Shown here: positions 21,601-29,600 of the stretch, one piece after another
Layout of the letters: each line of letters starts with the position of its first letter
Position numbering within the stretch: position 1 is the first letter of the stretch
Assembly (NCBI GenBank): GCA_903875465.1
Contig: CAIQWB010000067.1
Coordinates: 1 to 60,083, forward strand
Length of the DNA: 60,083 bases
Reading direction: 5' to 3'
From: an uncultured Verrucomicrobia subdivision 3 bacterium
GTDB lineage: Bacteria; Verrucomicrobiota; Verrucomicrobiia; Limisphaerales; UBA11358
The notes under the pieces: model-generated
Seen by the model: only the letters and a program-made list of their open reading frames with translations
Told to the model about the DNA's origin: nothing
Databases searched by the model: none
Made by a program: the position numbers and the translations under genes

Positions 21601-22785
21601 GGCAACGCAGCTTCCACCGGTGCGGTGGTGGTGGCCGGCGGCACCCTCACGGTCTCCAATAACTGGCTGGTCATTGGCCGGTTGAACACCGCGGCGAACG
21701 GCACCTTGATCGTCAATAGCGGCACGGTACAAAAAGCCGGTGCCAACAACATTGTCGTGGGCTCACTCGGCGCCACGGGCACCTTGATCGTCAATGGCGG
21801 CCAGGTCTTGAACAGCGGCAACCTCTGGCTGGGTGAAAATGCCGGTGCCAGTGGCACCCTCTATCTCAACGGTGGCCTGTTGCAAGCCACGGCGATTCGA
21901 TACAATGGGACCACTCCCGCCACTTCGGCGGCCTATCTCAACGGCGGTATTCTCCAGGCGGTGCAATCCACCAATGACTTCCTCGAGGCCTCCAGCATGG
22001 TCATGAGCAATGGCTTCATCCTGGATGACGGCGGCAACACCATCGGCATCCAGATCGGTCTCACCTCCGGCGATGGCTTGAATGGCGGCCTTGTCAAACA
22101 AGGCACGGGCACCGTCTACCTGGATGGGTTTAACAGTTACACCGGCGCCACCGTGGTAACCAACGGCACCCTCGCCGGTGCGGGCACCCTTGGCGGACCC
22201 CTCGTGGTCGGCCCGGCGGGCAACCTGGGTGCGGGCGATGCCGCCGGCCTGGGGGCCTTGACCCTCCAATCCACGCCTTTGACCCTCCACGGCAACGCCA
22301 CCTTCCGTGTGGACAAAACCGGCGGTAACGCCGCCAGCGACCAAATTATCGGCATCTCAACCGCCAGCTTTGGCGGCACGCTGACCATTACCAACATCAC
22401 CTCGGATGGCACTGCCCTGGCGGTGGGTGACACCTTCCAGTTGTTTAGCACTGGTGGTACCGGCAACTTCACCAGCATTGCTGGTTCGCCCGGCACCGGC
22501 CTGGCCTACCATTTCAATCCGGCCAGTGGCGCGCTGAGCGTGGTGGTGGGCAACACCATCGCCCCCAACCCGACAAATATCACGGTCACGGTCACCGGCA
22601 GCACCTTGAACCTCGCCTGGCCCGCCGACCATCTCGGCTGGATTCTCCAGGCCCAAACGAACAGCGCTGCCGTGGGCCTCAGCAACAACTGGGTGGACAT
22701 CACCGGGAGTGCCGCGGTGACCAGCCTCAGCGTGACCGTCAACCCCGCGAACCCGACGGTCTTCTACCGTCTGCGTCATCCCTGA
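12676..22785 (+). CDS. giant exported protein of autotransporter-associated strand repeats with a LamG-like domain
   Basis: 3369 residues, extremely rich in Gly, Thr, Asn, Ala and Ser. Residues 1-27 form a signal peptide (MKINYLGSIIPACLSLLAGP...AGA). At least 13 copies of the autotransporter-associated beta-strand motif are visible, of the form K.G.GTL.L.G.NTYTG.T.I..GTL.L, predicting a very long right-handed beta-helix. A LamG-like jelly roll sits near residues 180-410 (LYLSFDN..., WHYVVMTCDANNV, MIDQVSIYNTTL). Two internal copies of a GGSGYTVPP / SPGTGY segment occur near 1737-1872 and 2471-2602. There is no C-terminal autotransporter barrel. Instead the last 70 residues (LNLAWPADHLGWILQAQTN ... 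VFYRLRHP) form the short beta module also found on the next two proteins. Probably a cell-surface or matrix protein, possibly adhesive or glycan-associated (inference). A perfect hairpin follows 24 bp after the stop. Confidence 0.9.
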   Translation: MKINYLGSIIPACLSLLAGPFVAGAASGTWTNQSGGIYSATGNWLGGTVADGIGATADFSTVDPSAPATVTLDATHNLGALLFGNLAGLNADNWTLIPSGGSVLNLAVSAGTPTITVNNNGGNAVTATLNVPLTGAAGMTKTGNGTLLLGGASTYTGPTTISAGTLQLPAAGVTVATVPAPVLYLSFDNVTGSTINNEGTGGAALNGTLIGTATISGGGRFGGNALSIPATLNAGYVVVSNAVVSFSGSTAWTVGLWIKTATPGAVYLYQGNGGWNSTGGANTIFHLNNGGNNGAGSGMGLDSRGTLAGGVSYGRGWQAGSTTVSDGNWHYVVMTCDANNVKTSYVDGNVDAWSENTWSGLAGGGQVWIGGCGETGDGCAGLNGMIDQVSIYNTTLNQTQVQALMSAGTLPSASPLTVAANAKLDLNGSVQIVGGLGGSGTVDTTQSGGTAALVVNNSTASPSTFGGVLANTAGSLTLVNAGTNSLTLNGTAANTYTGATVVDGGSLIEDFANATVANNLINSSSPLVLGGGTLQVKQKSATTTAQAFAATVVNPGFSRVIGTQSTSGALTIALGALLQNPGGTVDFLSPVGGAITTTTANVNGILGGWATTGDNVGANNTGDWAANDGSGNIVTYTNYTAVSATASSTPLLTGSATQNWLSGSPSNAGNYISTLSASATLNSLVLCGDFNVPSGDTLTLGSGGLMLRGVSRWMLNNNAGNATGTGKLVSGLPTGELYVHVPEADANANNWTIWPQITDGVVPTTLYKDGPGLLKLGNSHTYTAGTVVNGGTLQLGNGSGGGATGIVRGDVTVNPGATLILSRVDSVGYNAGVCVSAINVVGGTLANTSGGNEGYLMDINLTGGTVTSTGGNYVFSAQSTPVYGINSLASPITSLFSGPVHFNGLGFFNVAQGTTPSGIDLTVSGIINSSTGITKSGAGAMLLSGANTFAGGLSVNAGTVVIGNTVALGTGALTLNGGAVSNNTGTSYTVPNGVNLISTGVIGVNAGDTLTISGVVTNSGGFAKVGAGTLKLTGADTYTGNTLINGGTLALTGSLPGTANLNLASGATFDVSGASAYTLGSGQNLLGSGTVNGSVTAASGAKIYGGTATAYGTNSFNNNLTLSAGALVSLTLGTVHNGSNSLIAINGSLANNNNVMHLAAPSASVALDTTADYVLMTAAGGISGTFVGSPVWDVAPLNAANFKIVTGPNSVTLHYSSTTAPTSVGTATPATLTRNQTTLLSVTVTPGTYPIASVVVDTSSLGGSAVLSLVQSNASNIYTNSVTVSGATATGTKSLTAAATDTTALVGAATINVTVVPANEVWAGLAGNLNWSSNPNWVSGAAPAFVGDSVTFAGSTALNPNLDNNYGVTGLTFDSTAGSFVLGASVGDTLTLLGGVTNNSTTTETLNLPITLSGPQSLNAAAGNLILGQPVANGGALLTATGSNNIVVNAGISGAGGLAKSGSGSLTLAGNNLYSGATTISAGSASISGTLNNSASLAVNNSSLNISGLVTNTAVDTVGGTAGSAVLNLNGGTLLASANAGQLYNSSLQISTTAGAAGDFQMTGGNLSVFDQFGIGQSAYGAFTQSGGVTTIGGFIALGGTAGGAVFNQSGGVVNLTGSSATIAYSATTSVAAMNLSGTAVFNANPNGGAFGGGLWPGEVGTGTLNVSGNASLVIPKDSVILGKGNAAGNGTLNLLGGVVTANSVIRGTGAGTLNFEGGTLKANLANPSFVTNLTAAYVFSGGAVIDDGGFPIGIPQTLLAPPGYGVVSIPVVSGGSNYLDTALVTITGGAGTGARALATVSGGVVTGVMITSPGTGYASSDLLTNVVIGGGGSGAVLGTAVLAANTSGGLVKLGAGALTLAAGNTYTGATRVLGGTLNLNPGTLITPGDLIVSNGAVAFDVSSGTSFTPANLVLPTNSILNLAYGTLTGNPAVPAIAASGALTVGGSNTIVITGSGWVTGQFPLISYTGATLPNLNNFKLGALPGITAVLVNNTANHSLDLNITRLGAALTWYGSVSGTWDFATGNWNNGSGLVNYSDGSGVTLDDTLYNDGVSPVRTNLNLTVTVQPYTLTQNSSLPYSETGTGGISGIGSVTINGSGSLLLGTSNSYSGGTFVNSGTLVLGAASALGNSPLTMNGGALDSSVAGLVNVGNNAQAWNGDFTFNGSQSLNVGSGAVTVNANRTLTINSNTLTVGGPISGGALNLTLAGIGTLALTGTNLLTGNTVVNSGALAITGAGNLASATDILIGDTAGQSGALYQSGTSLVANSDTGGGAFQIGTAVGASGYYKLTGGVVNLAGEINIGGFSGGAGTFGQLDLLGGTINIPNRPAGTYFLVNRSFTAGETAVVNILGGTVQVAGGGTPATTGLNGFAVNWSSTGSGHTATITIGAGGQVLTPSLTTKLNMGTSYNGLTGNSANVANLNLNAGGLLQTLGFLNGVGNNPNVSINFNGGTLKAGTAANAGFLANLGGAYVYGGGAILDDNGQAITIAQPLLAPTGLGITGIALADGGSGYTVPPQIVITDPTGTGATAYATINPVSGTVTGIVVTSPGTGYSASPSVSLNSGNYLVPATLGAITTGNNSSGGLTKLGAGTLTLTGADTYTGSTVVGAGELYITTASQASGSVTVNDGAAFGINLTANSTMPLASLTLGSTSTGTNTLDFGFGSLGNTTQPVFSVGTLTLNGTNQIRLNGRFTVGKIPLIKYTGSIAGAGHFASTLVAPQGVVAVLSNSVASSTLYAVITSTGPGLLWTGNNASLWDIGTTTNWLLFTTPTVYQQTVVPGDAVTFNDRGIGAVILNTSASPASILVSNTAESYTIQGSGSLGGVAALTKLGTNSLTLALTGDSYSGGTTISNGTVILGAANALGSGNLAISAPGTLELAGNALTLNGLSGAGTIDNNAAAATLTTGSGGSGVWSGSIHGSPGGVAWVNNGTSTLVVSGQNYLNGATPSLVQAGTVILTNGGVLSFASQEFWIAGNAASTGAVVVAGGTLTVSNNWLVIGRLNTAANGTLIVNSGTVQKAGANNIVVGSLGATGTLIVNGGQVLNSGNLWLGENAGASGTLYLNGGLLQATAIRYNGTTPATSAAYLNGGILQAVQSTNDFLEASSMVMSNGFILDDGGNTIGIQIGLTSGDGLNGGLVKQGTGTVYLDGFNSYTGATVVTNGTLAGAGTLGGPLVVGPAGNLGAGDAAGLGALTLQSTPLTLHGNATFRVDKTGGNAASDQIIGISTASFGGTLTITNITSDGTALAVGDTFQLFSTGGTGNFTSIAGSPGTGLAYHFNPASGALSVVVGNTIAPNPTNITVTVTGSTLNLAWPADHLGWILQAQTNSAAVGLSNNWVDITGSAAVTSLSVTVNPANPTVFYRLRHP
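17884..18290 (+). repeat. internal duplication, copy 1 (GGSGY/SPGTGY unit)
   Basis: Encodes about 135 residues beginning AYVFSGGAVIDDGG and containing SGGSNYLDTALVTITGG, GTGARALATVSGGVVTG, ITSPGTGYASS and ending in a strand-repeat GAGALTLAAGNTYTG. It is repeated at 20087-20480 with the same order of motifs. Confidence 0.8.
20087..20480 (+). repeat. internal duplication, copy 2 (GGSGY/SPGTGY unit)
   Basis: Encodes AYVYGGGAILDDNGQ, then GGSGYTVPPQIVITD, GTGATAYATI, VTSPGTGYSASPSVSL and GAGTLTLTGADTYTG, parallel to copy 1 about 2.2 kb upstream. The unit inserts a glycine-turn beta module into the strand-repeat helix, suggesting growth of the gene by unequal recombination. Confidence 0.8.
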
Positions 22786-22809
22786 ACACGGCCGCATGCA
22801 GTGAATGGC

Positions 22810-22840
22810 ACGGGGCGGCGAAGCCACTTCGCCGCCCCGT
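22810..22840 (+). terminator. terminator-type hairpin after the giant gene
   Basis: ACGGGGCGGCGAAG (22810-22823) and CTTCGCCGCCCCGT (22827-22840) form a perfect 14-bp stem with a CCA loop, followed by TGCTTTTCGC. It lies 24 bp after the stop codon and just before the true start of the arabinofuranosidase gene at 22870. It therefore also argues against the longer GTG-initiated frame from 22801, whose first codons would be this stem. Confidence 0.85.
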
Positions 22841-22869
22841 TGCTTTTCGCGCGTTGGGGAAATTATCTT

Positions 22870-25800
22870 ATGAAATGGCTGAAATTATGGGTATGGGCGC
22901 TCGTTGCCACTGGTTTTGCGGGTGAAGACGCCCGCGCCCAATCCGCCGCCACCGTCACCATCCAGGCCGGCCAGCCCGGCGCGGGCGTCAGCTCCAATCT
23001 CTTCGGCATCTTTTTTGAGGAGATTAATTACGCCGGGGAGGGCGGTATTTATGCTGAAATGGTCCGCAACCGGTCCTTCTACAACTCCGCCAACCCGGAC
23101 TTTTGGACACTGATCACCTCCGGTGCCGCGACCGGCACGATCGTTGTGGATACGACTCGGCCTTTAAACCCCAATCAGCCGAATTCCCTTAAACTCACCT
23201 TGGCCTCCGGCACTGGCAATGTCGGGGCGGCCAACCACGGTTTTTGGGGCATGGCCATCCAGGGAGGTGCCTCTTACACCCTTAATTTTTACGCCGCCGC
23301 CGCCGCTGGCTTTTCCGGACCCCTCACCGCCCGGCTGCAAAGCACCAATGGCAGCCGGATCTACGCCCAATCCTCCTTCAGTGGGTTGACCACGAACTGG
23401 CATAATTTTACTGCCGTCCTGTCCGCCACCGCCAGTGACACCAATGCCGAACTCGTCTTGAGCCTCGCCAGCCCCGGCACCGTCTGGCTCGCTTCCGTAT
23501 CCCTGTTCCCCAAGCAGACGTATAACTATGATGCCAACGGCCTCCGCTCCGATCTGGGCGGCATGCTGGCCGCTTTGCATCCTTCCTTTTACCGCTACCC
23601 CGGCGGCAATTTTATTGAGGCCAACAACCTCACCAACGCCCTGCGCTGGAAAAACACCATCGGCCCCGTCGCCCAGCGCCCTGGGCACAATAATGACGCC
23701 TGGGGTTACTGGTCCACCGATGGCTTCGGGCTCGATGAGTACCTCCAGTTTTGTGCCGACCTCGGCATGGCCCCGCTCTACGATATTAATGCCGGTCTGG
23801 CCCTGGGTTACAATGGTGCCACCAATAACACCGTGCCCCTGGATCAAATGGGCCCCTGGGTGCAGGATGCCCTCGATCTGGTGGAGTATGTTAATGGCGA
23901 TACCAGCACCTATTGGGGCGCGCAGCGCGCGGCCAACGGGCATCCCGCGCCTTATAACTTGCAGTATCTCGAAATCGGCAATGAAAACGGCGGCACTTAC
24001 TACAACGACCGCTTCGCCTTGTTTTACGACGCTCTCAAGGCCAGTTATCCTGCCCTGCATCTGATCACCCCAAATTGGGGCGGCCTGCCCACGAGCCGGC
24101 CGGTGGAGATTGCTGACGAACATTATTACGCCAGCCCCGCCACCTTTATTTCCTACGCCACCAAATATGACAGTTACAGCCGCGCCGGACCGAAGGTGTT
24201 TGTTGGTGAGTACGCTGTGACCACTGGTTATGGCAATTACGGCAATCTCGCCGCCGCGCTCGGCGAGGCCGCCTTTATGACCGGGATGGAGCGCAATTCG
24301 GATCTCGTGCTCATGGCTTCCTACGCCCCATTGTTCGCCAATGTGAACGGCATTCAGTGGCACCCCGACCTCATCTATTACGACAGCTCCCGGGGCCTGT
24401 TCGGCACGCCGTCCTATTATGTGCAGGAACTCTTTGGCCAGAATCGCGGCGACACCGTCCTGCCCGCCGCGGTCGTCATCACCACCAATGCCAACCTCGC
24501 CCCCCATGGCGCCTTCGGCCTGGGGTCCTGGAATACCTCCGTGCAATACACCAATATCGTCGTCACGAGCAACGCGGTGGCGTTGTATCAGAGCGATTTT
24601 GTCAATCAGGGCACGACCGGTTGGAATGTCTTCAATGGCACCTGGAGCGCTGCCGCTGGACTCTACCAGCAGACTGCCCAAATTACCGACTGCTACAGTA
24701 CCACCGGCAGCACCAACTGGGCTAATTACACCCTTACCCTCCAGGCTCGCAAAACCGCCGGGACCGAGGGCTTTCTCGTCTTGTTCAATTACCTGGATGA
24801 CAACAATTTCACCTGGTGGAATATCGGCGGTTGGTCGAATACCGCCGACGGCCTGGAACAAACGGTGGGCGGGGTCAAGACCACCTACGCCAGGGTGAAC
24901 CAGACCATTGCCGCCAACACCTGGTATTATATTAAAATCGTGGTGGCCGCTTCGCGGGCCCAGTGTTACCTCGGCACCAACGCCCTGCAGATGGCCACCA
25001 ACCTCGTGCAGGATGTCACCCTGCCCGCCGCGACCAGCGCCCTCCTCGCCTCCGCAACCTACTCCCACACCGCTGGCCAGGTCATTATCAAAGCCGTCAA
25101 TCCTTACAGCACCTCCCTCGCCACCACCTTCAATTTAAGCGGCCTCAACAACCTTGGTCCCAATGGCACCCTCATCCGCTTGACCTCGGGCAGTGCTGGC
25201 GATGAAAATTCTCTCGCTGCCCCCACTTACGTTTTCCCCACCACGAACACCCTCGCGAATGTCAGCTCCAATCTTACCCTCACCCTGCCGGCGAATTCCC
25301 TTTCCATTCTGCGGCTCAACGCCACCGGGCTGAACTCCTACACGGCCCTCCAGTTGCAATTACCCGCCACCTTGAACCGGGGTCAGTTGGCCTCCGCCAC
25401 CGTCTATGGTTTGCTGACCGGTAATTGGAGCAACCTCACCGCCAATGCCAGTCATGCCCTCACCTTTACCTCCGCTAACACCAACCTGGCTCTCGTGGAC
25501 AGCGCGGGTAATATCACTGCGGTCGGCTCCGGCACCGTCGCCATCAGTGTCAGCTACCCCAGCCTCAGCCTCACGGTCACCCAGACGGTTCAGGTGGTCG
25601 CCGCCCCCGTCGCCGTGGTGCACCGCTACAGTTTCACCGAAACCAGCGGCCTCATCTTGGCCGATTCTGTAGGTGGTTCGGCCTGGAACGGCACCCTGCC
25701 CAACGGCGGCACCCTCGGCGGCGGGCAACTGGCCCTCGCCGCCGCCGCCAAACAATACTTCCAATTGCCGCCCGGCATCCTGAGCAATTACGCCACTGTT

Positions 25801-26466
25801 ACCATCGATGCTTGGGCCACCTTTCCCGATCAACTGCCAGCCAACTGTTTCCTGTTTGGTTTCGGCACCTACAGCGGTGCCGTCGGCTACAATTACATCT
25901 TTTGCGCCCCTCAAAGCGGCCGTATCGCCATCACCCCCGCCAACTACGCCGGCGAGCAAAACGCCTACGGCCATGCCGATTTTAGTTTCCACACCAATTT
26001 TCATATCACCGCCGTGTTCAATCCGCCCGGTGGCTGGCTCGCCCTCTATACTAATGGCGCCCTGGCTGGTATCAATAATGCCGTAACCGCCTCCTTCACC
26101 TCCGTCAGCAATCTTTACAGTTGGATTGGCCGGTCCCTTTACAGCCCTGATCCCTACCCGGATTTCAGCCTGGACGAATTCCGGATTTACAACGGCGCGC
26201 TCTCGGCCACTGAAATCGCCGCCACTCAGGCCCTCGGGCCCGGCCAGTTGCTTAGCACCGCCAGTCCAGTCATGTCGGCCACTCTCACCAGTAACCGTCT
26301 TACGCTCGCCTGGCCCCTGGCCAATGCCGGATTTACTTTGCTGACGTCCACCAATCTAGCCTCCGGGAACTGGACTCTCGCACCGGTCGCCCAAATCGTC
26401 GGCAACCAGTGGCAGGTCACCCTTCCGCTGGCGAATACCCGGCAATTCTTTCAGTTGTTTAAATAA
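22870..26466 (+). CDS. secreted GH51 alpha-L-arabinofuranosidase with accessory domains
   Basis: 1198 residues, starting at the ATG at 22870 behind GGGGA; a signal peptide (MKWLKLWVWALVATGFAG...ARA) follows. Residues about 27-230 hold the GH51 strand start (SSNLFGIFFEEINYAGEGG) with an inserted carbohydrate-binding-like sandwich. The catalytic barrel follows, with YRYPGGNF, YLEIGNENGG (acid/base E372) and KVFVGEYA (nucleophile E447), ending HPDLIYYDSSRGLFGTPSYYVQELF. A concanavalin-like insert (about 570-700, SDFVNQGTTGWNVFNGTW ... WWNIGGWSN) interrupts the C-terminal sandwich. Next come a Big_2-like Ig domain, a LamG-like jelly roll (VHRYSFTETSGLI ... LDEFRIYNGALS) and the same C-terminal module as its neighbours (LTLAWPLANAGFTLLTSTN ... 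FFQLFK). The enzyme family removes arabinose from arabinan or arabinoxylan, so the organism probably scavenges plant or algal polysaccharide. Confidence 0.92.
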   Translation: MKWLKLWVWALVATGFAGEDARAQSAATVTIQAGQPGAGVSSNLFGIFFEEINYAGEGGIYAEMVRNRSFYNSANPDFWTLITSGAATGTIVVDTTRPLNPNQPNSLKLTLASGTGNVGAANHGFWGMAIQGGASYTLNFYAAAAAGFSGPLTARLQSTNGSRIYAQSSFSGLTTNWHNFTAVLSATASDTNAELVLSLASPGTVWLASVSLFPKQTYNYDANGLRSDLGGMLAALHPSFYRYPGGNFIEANNLTNALRWKNTIGPVAQRPGHNNDAWGYWSTDGFGLDEYLQFCADLGMAPLYDINAGLALGYNGATNNTVPLDQMGPWVQDALDLVEYVNGDTSTYWGAQRAANGHPAPYNLQYLEIGNENGGTYYNDRFALFYDALKASYPALHLITPNWGGLPTSRPVEIADEHYYASPATFISYATKYDSYSRAGPKVFVGEYAVTTGYGNYGNLAAALGEAAFMTGMERNSDLVLMASYAPLFANVNGIQWHPDLIYYDSSRGLFGTPSYYVQELFGQNRGDTVLPAAVVITTNANLAPHGAFGLGSWNTSVQYTNIVVTSNAVALYQSDFVNQGTTGWNVFNGTWSAAAGLYQQTAQITDCYSTTGSTNWANYTLTLQARKTAGTEGFLVLFNYLDDNNFTWWNIGGWSNTADGLEQTVGGVKTTYARVNQTIAANTWYYIKIVVAASRAQCYLGTNALQMATNLVQDVTLPAATSALLASATYSHTAGQVIIKAVNPYSTSLATTFNLSGLNNLGPNGTLIRLTSGSAGDENSLAAPTYVFPTTNTLANVSSNLTLTLPANSLSILRLNATGLNSYTALQLQLPATLNRGQLASATVYGLLTGNWSNLTANASHALTFTSANTNLALVDSAGNITAVGSGTVAISVSYPSLSLTVTQTVQVVAAPVAVVHRYSFTETSGLILADSVGGSAWNGTLPNGGTLGGGQLALAAAAKQYFQLPPGILSNYATVTIDAWATFPDQLPANCFLFGFGTYSGAVGYNYIFCAPQSGRIAITPANYAGEQNAYGHADFSFHTNFHITAVFNPPGGWLALYTNGALAGINNAVTASFTSVSNLYSWIGRSLYSPDPYPDFSLDEFRIYNGALSATEIAATQALGPGQLLSTASPVMSATLTSNRLTLAWPLANAGFTLLTSTNLASGNWTLAPVAQIVGNQWQVTLPLANTRQFFQLFK

Positions 26467-26623
26467 GCCAGCCGGTAGCTTGCGAGTTATCAAACCTGCT
26501 CTGGTCTCCGTTCCCTGATTCGGTGATAATCGTCTCACCATTTCCGGGTATTGTCGCCCACCTCGTTGTCAATTAGGGTAATGTACCATTTACGCAACCA
26601 CTTTGATTACGACGATTATTTCC

Positions 26624-29600
26624 ATGCGTCCCCTCCGGCGGCAATTGCTCTCCCTGACGCGGGCGGGTTGGGCGATCCTTCCTTTGTTTTTATGGGCCTT
26701 GCTCTGTCCTGGCCGGGCCGTGGCCGGGGGCACCTGGACCCCGTTGGCCAGCGGGCCGCCGGTCGGGGTAAATAATGCCATGTTGCTCAGCGACGGCACG
26801 GTGCTGGGCATGAATGGTGCGGGCCAGTGTGTCAAACTGACTCCGGACAGCCACGGCAGCTATGTCAATGGCGCCTGGACCTCGCTGCCCACCATGATCA
26901 ACAGCCGGCTGTTTTTTGCTTCCGAGCTCCTCACCAATGGCACGGTGTTTGTCGCCGGCGGGGAATACGGCAGTGGCGGCAGCTCCGCTGAAATTTATGA
27001 CCCGGTTAACAACGTATGGACAGCCATTCCTTGCGGCCTGGGTTTGGGAGATGCCATTTCCAAACTCCTCCCCAACGGCAATCCACTCGTCGGCCCCGCC
27101 AATAATGGCGGCGACTGCTTCATTTACAATGTGGTTTCCAATAGCTGGTCCGCCTCGGGCTACGCCTTGGGCGGGCAGGACGAGGCTGAATGGGTCAAAC
27201 TCCCCAATGATAACATTCTCACCATTGATATTGGCACCCAGAACTCCGAGCATTACCTCCCGTCGTTGAACCAATGGGTTCAGGATGGCGGCGTGCCCGT
27301 GCCTCTTTACGGGTATGGCGCGGAACTGGGGGCCGGATTTTTGCTGCCGAATGGCAAGGTGTTTTACCTGGGGGCCACTACCAACACCGCCATCTACACC
27401 CCGGGGGCAAACGTGAGCAGCCCAGGCAGTTGGGTGGCCGGCCCCGGCATGCCGAACAATCTCGGTGCTGTGGATGCGCCCGCCGCCATGCTGGTCAATG
27501 GCAAAGTGCTCTGCGACCTGGGCCCGGTGACGGGCTTCAACGGACCGTGCAGCTTCTATGAGTATGATTATGTGGCCAACACGTTCACGCTGGTCAATGC
27601 CCCCGGCAATGGCAGTTCCTACAACAGTGTGCCCTATGCCAACAGCATGTTGGATCTACCCGATGGCACGGTCCTGTTCATCGGCGGCCAAAATTCCGGT
27701 GCGCTTTATGTCTATACCCCCGATGGTGCGCCTCTGGCGGCGGGTGTTCCGGTCATCAACAGTCTCATGCCAAATCTGAATGGTTCCTATCACCTCACCG
27801 GTACCGGCTTGAACGGTATCTCCGAAGGTGCGGCCTATGGTGATGATGAGCAAATGAACGGCAATTATCCGCTGGTGCGCCTGACTAACAACGCCACGGG
27901 GAATGTTTATTACGCCCGCACCTACGGCTGGAACAGCACCAGCGTGATGACCGGCAGCCGCGTGATGACCACCGAATTTGCCCTGCCCCCCAATCTGCCG
28001 CCGGGCACTTATTCGCTCGTCGTGACCGCCGTCGGCAACCCCTCCGCCCCCCGCACCTTTGTCTATGCTCCACCTTCTGCGCCCAATGGTTTGGCCGGCA
28101 CGGCTGGCAATGCCACTGCCACGCTGTCCTGGAACCCGGTTGCCGGTGCCAGCGCTTACAATCTCAAACGCCTCACCACCACCACTCCGCCCTACTATGC
28201 CACCGTGGCGACCGGCACCGGCACCAGCGCCACTAACAGCGGCCTGGCGAATGGCATGAGTTATTTTTACGCCGTCTCCGCCGTAAGTTCCGGGGGCGAG
28301 AGCACCAATTCCGCCCCCGTCATTCTTACCCCCGCCGGTCCGCCGCCCGTGCCCGTGAATGTGTCCGCCATGCCGGACACCTTCGCCCGCATCGACCTGG
28401 CCTGGACCCCGAGTTTCGCTGCCACGAGTTATAACCTTAAACGGTCGATAGTTCACAACGGCAGTTACACCAAAGTGGCCACGTCCGTGAATACCTTTTT
28501 CACCGACTCCGGGCTGGTCAGTGGCACCCCCTATTATTATGTGATCTCCGCCGTCGGCCCGGGTGGGGAAAGCGCCAATTCCGTCGAAGTCAGCGCCACC
28601 GCCGTGCCATTGGCCAATGGCGGATTCGAATCTCCTGCCATTGGCGGGAATTACCAGTACGTGCCCACGAACGCGTTCTGGACCTTTAGTGGCACGAATG
28701 GCAATGGCTCCGGCATCGTCGGCAACGGCTCCGGCTTCTCCAACCCCAACTCGCCCGAAGGCACCCAGGCCGCTTTTGTCCAAAGTAATGGGCTGGTGTC
28801 GCAGGCCATCTCCGGCTTTGTACCCGGTACCACTTATTACATTATATACTCCGCCGCCCAGCGTTCCGGTTCCTCGCAAAACGGCGGCGAGTCGTGGAAT
28901 GTATTGCTGGATAACTTCGTGATTCAGAGCAACGCCCCGGGCAGCACCAGTTATACGGATTATACCGCTCCGTTTGTCGCCACCGCCAGCACCCACACGC
29001 TGGCCTTTGTGGGTACGGACCTTGCCGGAGGCGATAATACGGTCTTTCTCGACAATGTCCGGGTCTCCCTCACGCCCCCGGGGATTGCCAATTACAGCTT
29101 TGAAGTCCCCAATATCGGCGGGGGTGCCTACCAGTACAATCCTGCCGGCGCGTCTTGGACCTTCACGGGTGCCAGTCCCAACGGCTCCGGCCTCGTTGCC
29201 AACGGCAGCGGCTTTTCCAACCCCACGGTCCCGCTTGGCGCGCAGGCGGCGTTTGTCCAGGAGCATGGCACTGTGTACCAAATCATCTCCGGCTTCAAAC
29301 CCGGTACGAATTACGTTTTAAATTATTCCGCCGCCCAGCGTCCCGGCAACAGCCAGTCCTGGAACGTGCTGATTGATGGCACGGTGATCCAGAGCAACAG
29401 CCCGGGCCCTGCCAGCTTCACGAATTATACCGCCACCTTCAAGGCCACGTCCACCTCCCACAAGCTCACCTTCACCGGCACTGATCTCGCCGGGGGCGAC
29501 AACACCGTTTTCATTGATAATATCACCCTCACCGCGCCGCCTCAGCCCGTCGCCCCCGTGGTCACCCTCACCGCCCCTGCCAACAGCGCCGTGGTCACCG

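Noticed and set aside
23164-25068. 634-residue minus-strand reading frame
   Set aside because: Lies opposite the GH51 catalytic domain and shows only compositional open frame.
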